Assembly: GCA_037179335.1 (NCBI GenBank)
Contig: JAKZHN010000010.1
Coordinates: 627,870 to 691,869, forward strand
Reading direction: 5' to 3'
Source of the DNA: Cyclaneusma minus
Taxonomy: Eukaryota; Ascomycota; Leotiomycetes; Marthamycetales; Marthamycetaceae
Length of the DNA: 64,000 nucleotides
Below the pieces are notes generated by a model, which was not told the DNA's origin, ran no database searches, and worked only from the letters and a program-made list of their open reading frames with translations. The position numbers and the translations under genes are program-made. Shown piece after piece: positions 33,569-44,220 of this stretch; the stretch's first letter is position 1; each line of letters begins with the position of its first letter.

Positions 33569-35159
33569 GTTGCTGGACTGGGATGTTTGTTAGTGTCTGG
33601 TAGGTATGTTTGAAACCGGGAAGGAGAACATGATATTGCAATAACGACTTAAGCAGGGATTCGGTGGAATGCTTGAACTGTGGAAATCTGTCTGGTAGCT
33701 TTGCATGGTAGCGGGAGATCAAGGACTTTGTTTGAAACATTGCAGGACGTGCGAAGCCCATCAACACCCGATGCTTGTATTTGGGAACGGGGAGACGAAT
33801 TTACAACTATCGATAGATGCAATGGAGCAGGTGATTGACGATCGATCGCAGCAGTAGGGTGTGGAAGGTATGGGGTCTGGAACTCTCCTCTACAATCTAG
33901 AAAGCTCTATACACCTTCGGCTGGCGACGTATGTCCATCCGACCCGTGGGAATAGCTTGAAAATCGGGAGCTGTGAATGGCAGCAACACTAGCGCCTTCG
34001 TTTAGCCTTTGCTAGCGCCGTTCCTTGCTCCCTAATAGCACGTCCCGCTTAGCTAGCCTTCCCAATAAAATCACCTTCGCCCCTCAACAAATTCTGTTAC
34101 AAATGCGTCGAGTTCACCTTCTCACTATGGAGACTGTCTAAAGAACGACAAATTCTTGGAGAAGAGGCACCCTGCTCCCATCGTAAGACAAAGTGGGGCA
34201 CAGACAATGAGCGCTTACTGTGCGGGAATCGTCGCTACTGCGCTGCTCAGGGCTTGCTACTCAGGTGGCTGCTGCCACTGTTGCTAAGAAAGCTGCTGCA
34301 ATCGAGGACTGGAGAATAATATTCCTCTCAACACTGTGAGGAAACTCCCAGCGACCACAACTGCCTCCCGAGCTCGTATCGGCAGACGAGCTTCCTGAGC
34401 CAGGAGTTGCTGTTGACGGTTATCCTGGACGATCTGGGAGGAAAGGTGGGAGCTGTGAGAATTAGAACGAAGGAAGAGCTCGAAGGAGAACAAGCGAGCA
34501 AAGTTTATATCATATATCTGGACAGAGTGGGCTTGGGAGGCGCTAGACGCAGGAAGCAAGAGCTGTGAATGGTCGACTTGGAGGGCATAGGGAGCAGCAT
34601 CCCGGGCCGTTTCAGAGTGATGGTACAACGGATGACTTACGCTATCCGAAGGACTGGCAAAGGGTCAGAGTAGTGCCGGTGCATCATCATCGTTGTGGTG
34701 CCGCAGATTCTCAAGTCTCTCTCGATCTCGTACCTGCAGACGAGGCTCTCTTTGGGCAGGGAGTTGATGTCGGAGCTGACAGAGGAGAAGACGGAGGCAG
34801 GAAGAGGTCAAATCAGAGATCAACCCCAGGTGAATGGGAGCAGCATTGAAATGGCACGCCTCTCTGGGTGTTTCTGTGCCACATCTGTGGGTCCTCGATC
34901 ATGATGGTCATACTGCACTTCCATCTCCTATGTCTGAAAGGTCCTCAACTACCTCTCCAGCTGTGACGAATCGAAAGAGTCATTTCCGCAAATTCTAGTT
35001 GTCCAAACTCGACACTGCAAGACATTCTGCCCAATGCCTATCTCTTAATTATAGGGGGGTGAGAATGAAAAACTGGTGGTTCCCCCAGAGGCTCTATGTT
35101 ACGGCCCTGGACCTGATATAGTAGACTTGGCAGTATGTTTCTCCGTAGAGAAAATACTG

Positions 35160-35262
35160 GTTGCTCTTTTAGCTCAGTGGAAAGAGTATTGCCTTTGGCA
35201 GGACGGCACTCTAGCAAACCAAGTCAGCTAGAGGGTGACATGAATTCGAATCTCGGCCAGCG
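35160..35262 (+). other. tRNA-like sequence (tRNA pseudogene or SINE head)
   Basis: TTAGCTCAGTGG (35169-35180) is a good pol III A box with D-arm, followed by TTGCCTTTGGCA like an anticodon arm. AATTCGAATC (35243-35252) resembles a B box. The acceptor arms do not pair and the boxes are 62 bases apart, so it is not an intact tRNA. Confidence 0.3.
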
Positions 35263-36812
35263 CGTGACACTCTACGCGACTACGCCCGGTGCTGCTATCA
35301 ATATAACAGTCTGTTTCGGGTCTACGCACTACCGTGGCTCCAAGCATGCGGTGTCTGGGGGACCGGGGATTGTTGGTGGTCAAGAGCTCGTTCATGCCGT
35401 GAGGAGTGGAACAGCTCAGAGGCGGCTCAGAAGAACTCCATAAGCGGCTCGTAAGCGAATTGTTTGAAGCTCCTCGGGCTGGCTGTGCCGTACGGTTGAA
35501 TCTGGGTGCCCAACAGGTTTGAAGAAGTTTTGCCAATGAGACCTTCACATTATTGAGCCTATACCCTATCGGGTTAGCCGCAACGCTAGCGCTAGCCATT
35601 TCGCTTGGCTAGCGTGTTTTCATACCTTAAGAGCAGGCCCTTGACTCCCTAGCCAATTCGTCTGCCAGCAGTACAGACCGGAGATGCTAGACGTCAAGGA
35701 GCTGGAGAAGCGTTGTATGTGCGAATTTCTCAGGACGAGCCAACGGGAATCAAATACCATGAAACCAGGGCGGCATCTGAAGTTTCATCTATGTGCGGAT
35801 CGGTGGAGCGGGTAAGCCGGTGAAACGTACAGTTGGTGATGGTTCTGGGCAAGATAGGGTGTACGAGGGACAGGGAGCTTTAGACGACGTGAGTGGTTGG
35901 TTTCGTGAACCTGAAGTCGACCTGGTAGTGTTGCTTGGCACACGGAAGGGGAAGCAATCAGTAAGCGAAAAGGAGGGGGGCAGACCTTGACAAGGACAAG
36001 AGGCTTCGCCTGCCCGGCGACGGGCGTCTGACATGCGTGAACTGCTTTGATATCAGGGGCTGTGGGTGGCCGATTTGAAGGGTGAAGGGAGCAGTATCCC
36101 GGACCTTCTGTCGGGTTTGATGTTCTGTTGCCTCCTCTCACTACTGGCACAGGTAGGCTGACTGTCAATACCGGCCAAAGACTCCGAGTCCTGAAGCTGA
36201 GTCCACGCCCGCTGAAGCCCTTCTCCAACTATCGACTCTCCTGCAACGAGGACTGGGACTCCAGCCAGCACTAAGATACCTAAGCCCGATACGTCCTCCA
36301 AGACAGACTTCCGAGCGACACCCAAATCGCGTGAGTTAGAGTAACGGTGCAGTTGGGTAGATCGTCCGTGGGAGGTGGAGGTAGGTACGAATTTGAGGGA
36401 TCTTGAAGGGCGAATCGGTCACGTGGTTATTGGAACTGAGAGGGGCGAGACCAGGGGTTGTGGGTGACGAGGGTCGCAGTCTTTCGTATGTCCATCTCTT
36501 GAGCTTCGGCAGTGTTGTTGTTTTCTTAAGCTTCGACGGTGTATAATGGCGTCGTTGAAATTGGGAGGCGACAAGGGGATGGAAGAGCGAGGAGGAGGAC
36601 TGTCGAGCACATTTTATGTCGGGTAGAGTGGGCTTGAAGGCGCTAGAGGAAGCGAGGCGAACCGTATGATGGAGTAGCCCAGCTGCAAGGCGTACTCACG
36701 GATGGCTGCAATGTCGCTATCGCTCGATCTCTGCGAATTGACAGTGTTGGCCCCAGTGCCAGGGAAGCTTGAGTGGTCGGGGTCGGGTTGGGGGAGAGCT
36801 CCCTTCTTAAGG

Positions 36813-36871
36813 TAAAGGAACCGCGCTAGCGCTGAGGCGAGGACTTAGCACTCACTAGCGCGGTTCCCTTA
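36813..36871. repeat. Hairpin with GCGCTAG arms
   Basis: The left arm TAAAGGAACCGCGCTAG (36813-36829) pairs with CTAGCGCGGTTCCCTTA (36855-36871), 16 of 17 bases. It lies just downstream of the stop codon of the small ORF at 36875. A related arm (GCTAGCGCCGTTCCTTG) occurs near 34011. Confidence 0.55.
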
Positions 36872-36874
36872 CAG

Positions 36875-37449
36875 CTAGGGAAAAACTAAAGACCGAAGGG
36901 CCGGAGAGCCCGTAACAGGGGCGGCGGCGTTGGAAGGCAAGCTGTCAGGATGATGCGAGGCAGTGTTGTTGGAGAAGGTGGCTGGCTGGGTTACGCAAAG
37001 TCTGGAGACCTGCGGGATGCGATTGAGCCTTGAGCTTAACGACGGGATAGTATTATGTTCGGTGGGGGTGGGAAAGCAATCAGTAAGCGAAAAGAAGGGG
37101 GTAAACTTTGAGGAAGACAAGAGGTCTCGCCTGGCGACAGGAATCCCGACTTGTGAGAACAGCTTTAATGATCGGTGGCCAATTGGGAGTGCGGGGGGAG
37201 CGGAATCCCAGACCTGAGTTAGGGTAGCGGTGCAGCTGGTTAGGCTGCCCGAAAGAAACAGGCCACGCTCTAAAGCCAGGGACTCGGAGTTGGATCAGCA
37301 TATTGCTCAAGTCCTGGTGTTACAGATTATGCAAAGCGAAAACTTACCGGGATAAACATCATAAGCATCACCCAGAAAAATGCCCAGCAAATGACTATCG
37401 CAGTAAGAAGGCCCATCATGGGATCAGTGGGTGCGTTAGGATCTTCCAT
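36875..37449 (-). CDS. Possible small membrane protein (array copy 2)
   Basis: Exon 1, 37449-37348, encodes 34 residues: an acidic start (MEDPNAPTDP) and one strong membrane helix (LLTAIVICWAFFWVMLMMF), ending at a GTAAGT donor in phase 0. The intron is 37214-37347 (134 bases, CTAAC branch, CTCAG acceptor). Exon 2, 37213-36875, continues in frame: VWDSAPPALPIGHRSLKLFS, then SLTDCFPTPTEH and a Ser/Thr/Pro/Asn-rich end (146 aa in total). The start of exon 2 is conserved in other array units (for example VRDTAPFTLQIGHPQPLIS on the minus strand near 36100), which argues that it once coded. No family is recognised. It may be a lineage-specific gene. Confidence 0.4.
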
Positions 37450-38157
37450 GCTTGCGGTTTGACGGATCTGTGTGCTTGTTATCAAATTGTTGTTCTGGTT
37501 TGCTTGGTGTCATGTTTGAATTTACTAGTTTGGTTTGACTCTAGTGAGGAGTTCTGGTTTTGTGTCGGGTATGGGAGAGGGAAAAAAATCAAGGAGATCC
37601 GTCGAGCACATTTTATGCCCGGGTGGAGTGGGCTTGTAGGCGCTAGAGGAGGCGAGAAGCGAGGCGGATCGTGTGCATTTGAGTTTAGCGAAGGGGTAGT
37701 ATTATTTAGCACGGGTAAGGGGAAAGTAATCAGTAAGGGATACTAAGACGGGGAACATTGAGCAAAACGACAGACCAGTTTGGAAGTGATATTACTTGAA
37801 CAAAGCGGTAATTAACTAAGGGACAAGGAGGTGAACAGGGAGGGAGGACCAAGATGGCAAGTAAGACACCGACCATCATTCCAGTAGTATAGATGGCTAG
37901 AGGATTGTAACTTCACAGAACTGAGCAGCAATCAGTAACGAAAGGAGAAGCCGACAAACCTGTCTACAGCCAATACCTCTCCACCCGAGCCATGTAGCAT
38001 TTGATAACGAGAGCCATGCTTCACAATGAAAGCTTCATACTCACCTAGCCAGTATAGCGACTGAAGGTTGGAGAGAAAAGCAGGAACTCCGAATTCGATA
38101 GTTCTTGCAAACCCCAATTCCCTCTAATTAGCACTATCCTCACCACCACCATCACAC

Positions 38158-40867
38158 TCACTCCTGACACAACTCCCTCACAAACCCCGTAACCCCCCTC
38201 CTCAACGCCCCCACCGCGCCCCTCTCATGCCAAAAATGTCCCGCCCCCTCAACTTCCACAAACCGAAACCTACTCTCCTGTTCCCCACAATCCCATCTAT
38301 TTCCCCAACTCCTTATCCCCTCCTTGGTCCCCATATCCGCGCTCACACAATTCCCATCCATACCACCAAAGTTTTCCTGGCGCCCAATCCCGAGTGCATT
38401 TCCCAAACTCCCCACACTGTTACTAGAAACATCAGAAACGGACGAATAAACCTCCGTCGTCGATCTTGACGTTTCCGACCCAGCCTGTGCCTTTCCAGCA
38501 CTAACCTCACGCCCCAGCCTTTCCGCCCAAGCTCTCAGTTTCTTGCGGGATGAAAACGCATCTTCGGTTCCATACAAAGCCAAAGTAGGACATCTCATCA
38601 ACTTCGCATCTTTCCCCTCTTTCACTTCTTCGCTGCCTCGTCTGCCCTTGGAATCATGCCCGGTGGCCTCGCTTTTCTCAAACACACTATGCACACTCCC
38701 ATGCGCCTGGTGGCTGTGTCGAGATGCTCGCCGAGAAGAGCGATGGGAATGCGTGGTGTGCACGCTGCTGCTGCCCCAAGGCAAGATGGACATGGTGGCC
38801 AGATGCCCCACAACCCCCTGCAGTGGCGATATCAGGAGGTATGCTTCGACGAAATCGAGGTCCAGCGCCGCTGCTGTGTCTGGATCTGTAAGCGACTTTC
38901 CAGACGCAGGTTTATCATTATTCGCTTTATCCACTTCATCAGTACCCATTTTATCCCTTTCCTCTTCCCCTTCCGGCTTCGAAGTACTATCCACCCCTCC
39001 AATCTCCCCACCACCTCTTCCCTCCGTCTGCACACTAGTCCCCAGACTCTCAGAACTCCGTCCCTCCTCTTTAATCTCCCGTTTCCCCCTCCCACTAACC
39101 CTCCTCACCAAACTTCCCCTCTTCCCCTCTTTCCCATTTCCACTCCCATTCCCATTCACACTATTCCTCGACCTCGACAAACTCCTCGGCAACTCCACAC
39201 TCAGCCTCCTCTTCATCTCCCCCACACCCTCTCTGAAAAATTCCATACTAGCCCTACCCCTATGCACCTCCCCACTCCTTCTCGGATCTTCATCCAAGCC
39301 ACCAAATCTTATGGAGGTGCTGCTGTGCAGACCCGGACTGTGCATACCGATGTGATGAGGATTGGGATGTGGGGTTTCGTGCTCTGACGTGGAAATCGAA
39401 AGCTGGGAAGGTGAGTCGCTGCCTCCGCTCGATAGATGAAGACTTCTGCCACGATTATGTGTTGCAGTAGGGGGAGTTGATGGGATGGGGGTGATGTAGG
39501 AGAGATGGGCTTGATAACTGGCAGCGAGCATGTGGGATTGTTGGCTTGCGAGGGCGAGGGCGCGTGCGCGGATTGTGGTGTGGTAGTGATGCGTACTGCT
39601 GCTGCCAGGGTTTTTGGGCGAAGCTGGATCGGGGTGAGAAAAGGGAGCGAGGAGGACGGGGAGGGTTGGAAGTGAGATTGTTATTAGCGAGCCATAGGAA
39701 TAGCCTGCGAGGAGAAGGATGGGCTTTTGGTTTGTTGGGGGAGTATCAGAATCTGTGTTGTGGGAGATGGTGTGGATAGGGGGATGTTGAGATGCTTGTG
39801 TGGAGCGTGGTGAGAGTGAAGAAGAGGTGGTGTTTGAGGAGAGGGGGGAGAAGTCGGGGTTTTTGGAGGTCTTTGAGGCGCGGAGTTTGGGACTGCGAAG
39901 GGAGAAGGAGTGGTATTTGGAGAGACTGTCAGTGGAAGCGAGAGGGGCGGTTGAAGTATGGGGTGGAGGGAGGGCTTGAGAGGGGACAGGACTGAGGTTG
40001 TGCATAAGTTCGAATGTTTCGTCGCTATTCCGTATGTCCGAAGGCGGTCGTAACCATGACGGAGCACTGCCAGCAGTACTCGTAGGACCCGGAATTTCTA
40101 GAAAGTGCAAATAGCAGGCCAGGAATCCCGCAAATGATGTATAATCTCCCTGCTCTGGTTTCGAAGTCCACGATGTTCGTCCTTTCGAACCGGCTGCGCC
40201 TCTGTCCCGTGCGAATACATTATTAGCATTTATCCAATGATATTACAATATGAGCACAACGTACACATGAGGGACAGAAAAGAAGGGACAGAACAAAAGG
40301 GGCGAAATACCTGAAGTTAAAAACCCCCACAATCCACCCCTCGCCCAGCAGCCTCTCACCCACCACACCCACCACCGCATCATCATAGCTGCCTCCCAGC
40401 GGCGCATACGGATGCGCCATTACCACCGCCCTCTTCCTCCACTTGCCATGCTTGTCGTGCATTCCATCTTGTCCATCTTGTCCGCTTATCACTCGCAGCC
40501 CATGCCCTCCTGTAAATCCACTCCCTTCCGCACTCACACCCGACGACACATCCCCACTACTCAGCGCATCAACACTACTCCTCCCACTCCCTCTCGACAC
40601 AGGCGCATAATTCAAGCATGGCGGATGGTATATGCGACAATCGAGGACAGTGCCGTCGTGGACAGAGGGGATTGTGAAGGCGAGATTTGGTGGGGGCAGC
40701 ATTGTTTCTAAGGATCCGGAATTCTGAGATCTTAGGAGCTCGTCTGGTTTTGGGAAGGCGGTTTCCCTAAGTCTATTCGAAGAATGGAAGCTCGGGTGCG
40801 AGTTCAATCCCGCAGTTTCATGAGACTGGCCAGGATGGGCGGGGTGGGGGGTCGTAGAGGATGTCAT
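38158..40867 (-). CDS. Alpha/beta-hydrolase fold protein with large disordered insertions
   Basis: Exons are 40867-40311 and 40201-38158 (866 aa), with a GTATTT...ACAG intron of 89 bases restoring FNFRGAAGSKGRTSW. The core matches the small 'alpha/beta superfamily hydrolase' group (COG2945 type): MAHPYAPLGGSYDDAVV (~151-166), GWIVGVFNFRGAAGS, nucleophile elbow LLAGYSYGS (Ser ~354), acid loop LALYGTEDAF (Asp ~733) and VEGAGHFWHER (His ~841). Bacterial relatives are ~210 aa; here Ser/Pro-rich and basic low-complexity insertions of several hundred residues separate the catalytic elements (notably ~380-620). The triad appears complete, so catalytic activity is plausible; the substrate is unknown. 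No signal peptide. Confidence 0.75.
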
Positions 40868-41655
40868 AAAAGCATGGCAGACTCGTCGTTCGGTGTTGAT
40901 GCTTCTCAGGAAATCTGGACCGGACGCGTTTTTGCGTACATAGTACTAGTAAAAATAATGTATGAAACGACCAAACTTCTAGTTCCTTTACGTCAAGTAT
41001 TGGAGGCGTTCGTGAAAGCTTGTGACAGCTCCGGGCTGGCGTCACTGCGGGGAGCTCAGGCACAACGGCTGTCTGAGGTCTTGGCATCACAACAGATCGA
41101 CCCGGTCCCTGCCGATCTCCTCCGATTCATACATAAGAGTGGGAACTAGTTACTAGAAAAGATTAGCCTCCCCGGTTTCTTGAAAGGATGGTGCATATGT
41201 AATGCGTTTTTGTGTAACGGGCGTTCTAGGGGTCTAGTTGAACGTCTTTTTCACATGTCATACTAGTAGAAGATATAAGGATGACGACCCCCCTGAAGGA
41301 GGTCTCTCGAACTCGCAGACACAACATTGAACTCACAACTCACATGGCACATGTCACATGGCACATGTCACGAAACTCACAGCTTGGGGTGTCAATGGCA
41401 GCTCTCGATTTTTCTAAAAGAACAGGAAGACATCTCGAATCTATTGGTCATCAACGTTCCCGAAAAGCGAAAGGTCTACAGCTCCCACCAGACGTTTGCA
41501 CGCTCTATCCGAGGACCCCGGAACCCGCATCCTTCTGTCTATCCCTTGTGTATTCGCCGCTAAACTGATTTTTCATCAACATCCATCATTTCAGGGGGGC
41601 CGTCGAGCCGCGAACTCTGTCGCTTGCGCTTGACTGTCGTGCTGCGGTCGGCCAG
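40868..41655. other. Intergenic region
   Basis: It holds the 5' leader of the hydrolase gene and the 3' flank of pyruvate kinase. A short tandem repeat of CACATGGCACATGT lies at about 41342-41370. No gene is supported. Confidence 0.35.
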
Positions 41656-43414
41656 TCAATTCAGAGGACCCACGAGACCGAGGTGCTCTGGCTCGGCCTT
41701 GATGACACGGAGGCTGTGAAGGGACAGTATGTTAGCTGAACTGCTTCTGGGAATAGACGCGCAAAACCTGGGCTAGAAAGAGATAGATTGGAAAGAGAAA
41801 GGCACAAGAAACTTACGTGTTGGTGTTACCCATTCCACCCTTCCATCCCTGCACCACCACAACGGTCTCACCCTGGTTCAAGACACCCAGCTTCAGGGCC
41901 TGCTCAACACCCCACTTGATTCTTCGGTCGACATCCTCTTGCCAGTTCACCTTGGAGAAGTCTGGCTTGGCCTCGTTGAAAAAGAAGGGGTAGACGCCAC
42001 GATACAAGTGCGCATATCGGCTGGCGCTGGCGTTTCGGGTGACCATGAAGATGGGGCAGACAGGGCGGTACTTGGCAAGCAGACGAGCAGTCTCTCCGCT
42101 GGTGGAAAGAGTGATGATGGCGCCGGCGTTGATGTCCAGAGAGGCGCGGACAGCAGCCATGGCGCACGACTCGACAACGCTGACGGGGCGCTGAACGAGG
42201 GCACAGAGCTCCTCGAAGTGCTGGAGGTAGGCAATGGTGTTCTCGGCCTTCAAGCAGGTGTCGGCCATCTCGCGGACGGCTTCCTGGGGGTAGTTGCCCT
42301 TGGCAGTCTCTCCTGAAAGCATGACACAGTCGGCACCGTCGGTAACAGCGTTACCCACGTCGCTGATCTCGGCACGGGTAGGGCGGGGGTTGTAGATCAT
42401 GGACTCGAGCATTTGAGTGGCACAGATGACGGGCTTACCAGCCATGTTGCACATGGCAATCATCTTCTTCTGGGCAGCAAACACCTCAGCTGCGGGAATC
42501 TCAATTCCGAGATCACCACGGGCAACCATGACACCGTCAGTCTCCTTCAAGATCTCGGCAAAGTTGTTGAGACCTTGACGGTTCTCGATCTTGGCGATGA
42601 TCTGGATGTGCTTGCCGTCCTGGCCGAGAACCTCGCGGATGGCCTTGATATCATCACCTCGGCGGATGAACGAGGCGAAAACCATATCCACGTTGTTCTT
42701 GACACCAAATCGGAGATCGGCCTTGTCCTTCTCGGACAGAGCGGGGAGGTCAACATCGGTGTTGGGGAGGTTGACACCCTTCTTAGAGGAGATCTTGCCG
42801 TTGTTACGGGCACGGCAGCGGATGGTCTGGGCATCCTTGATCTCGAGGACGTCAAAGGCAAGAACACCGTCATCAACGTAGATGATGCGGCCAGGCTCGA
42901 TGACCTTGGTGATGTTCTTGTAGTCAACGTACCTGAGCGCAGAAATGGTCAGTGGGTGTCCTAGCGATTGGGGCTGAAATTTTGAAGAGCTGACATACAT
43001 GTTCTTGTCATCACAGCACTTGGCGTATTTCTCGTCAGTGGTGATGTTCAGCTCGGAGCCAGCGGAAATAGGGATATCCTCATCTCCAGCAGTATTTCCG
43101 GTTCTGATCTCAGGGCCCTTGGTGTCCAGGGCGATGGCCAGTTGACGACCCTCCTGGGCCTTCTCGGCGGCGCGCGCGTTGTCGATGACGGACTGGTGGT
43201 ATGCGTACTCGCCGTGGGAGAAGTTCATGCGGACCACGTTCAAGCCGACCTTGCGGAGCTTGTTGATGGCCTCCACGGAGTTGGTCTTGGGGCCAATGGT
43301 GCAGATGATGGATGTGCGGCGGTAATTCTTGGAGGGCCTGAACTCGGTGTCGAGCTGGGAGAGCCACTGGACCTTGGTGGTCCCGGAGACGATGTGTTCC
43401 ATAGCAGTCGCCAT
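41656..43414 (-). CDS. pyk: Pyruvate kinase
   Basis: Exons are 43414-42999, 42932-41817 and 41713-41656 (529 aa). The frame runs open upstream, but ATG 43412-43414 (MATAMEHIVSG) matches the usual fungal N-terminal length. The introns are 66 bases (GTATGT...CTCAG, restoring KNMYVDYKN) and 103 bases (GTAAGT...ACAG). Visible landmarks: RRTSIICTIGPKTNS, VRMNFSHGEY, ALDTKGPEIRTG, the catalytic signature IIAKIENRQGLNNFAEIL with its Lys, MVARGDLGIEIP (metal and phosphate loop), ATQMLESMIYNPRPTRAE, MLSGETAKGNYP and WKGGMGNTNT. The enzyme transfers phosphate from phosphoenolpyruvate to ADP, the last step of glycolysis, in the cytosol. All key motifs are intact. Confidence 0.97.
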
Positions 43415-44220
43415 TGTGAGTAGTTCTGGCAGTTTGAAGTTGTCAGAATTTTGAACTGCTCTGGGTGCGATCAGCTTATTTGCAAAAGCAGAGAGGGGTC
43501 TTCTTAGGTCGGTGGGGTCAGATTGAGTTGAGCTATGGTACAAAATCCCTACAAAAAAACTGGGCCCAGGTCGCCGCGCTGGGGTTGAGCTCTTGTGCTG
43601 ACAGCCGCCTGACAAGTGATAATGGGAACGGACCTTGGCTTAGACGCGGAGAGGCTGGGCAGATGGCCGATGTTTTGGATTGTAGGATGTTATGGCTATA
43701 GGAATCTATGGACGATGCGATGTTCACGGGGGAGTGCCTCGGGGGAGTGCCACGGAGACGAGGTAGACTTCGCTGTCCTCCCTCCAACATTCTTTTTCTT
43801 GGTTCCATCAGCACGCACGCTGCACCAGCTGCGCAGAGTCTGCCAAGAGCCAAAGCTCAACCAAGCTCGGCCAATCAGTGCGCAGCGTGGTCGCCCAGCG
43901 ATTGCGATGTGCGATAACCAGCCACAACAGAGTGCAGAGCATGGCTACCGTCACCATCAACCTGCTCGGCATCTATCGGCGATTGTGCAAAAGTCAAAGA
44001 ACAGCACCGCAGTAAGTAATGGAGGTTCGCTATAGCCTTCCCGTACAGAAGCCAATGCCGAAGTCTCCGTCTCCTATTCTCGTATTCTTCTTGCTTCCAC
44101 AAATAGATCTTCCCACACATTAGTCTTTCTTCTCTAGGTCCCAAGTACATATAGCCCAGCATCTCCTGGCCTGTTCTCATTCCATCACCCAGAAACCCGA
44201 CTTCTCATCCATCCGCAGCC
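43415..44220. promoter_or_regulatory. Divergent intergenic region, pyruvate kinase / Kex2-repeat protein
   Basis: This 806-base gap lies between two divergent starts. No defined operator is recognised. A CT-rich stretch precedes the start at 44221, as usual for a fungal leader. Confidence 0.4.

Larger units (their letters stand above)
33318..38117. repeat. Array of diverged small-gene units
   Basis: Several segments recur with about 60-75% similarity by eye. One is AATCAGTAAGCGAAAAG... at 35954, 37077, 37725 and 37929. Another is GAGTGGGCTTG..GGCGCTAGA at 34526, 36627 and 37627. A third is the minus-strand motif translating as [VA]-[RW]-D-x-A-P-x-x-L-x-[IV] at about 34595, 36100 and 37210. 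These are repeated, decaying copies of one ancestral small gene plus flanks, and explain why no long gene is found here. Confidence 0.5.

Noticed and set aside
35160..35262. Functional tRNA
   Set aside because: Acceptor and T arms do not pair; described instead as tRNA-like.
41342..41370. CACATGGCACATGT tandem repeat as a CRISPR-like or regulatory array
   Set aside because: Only two 14-base copies without spacers; simple slippage repeat.
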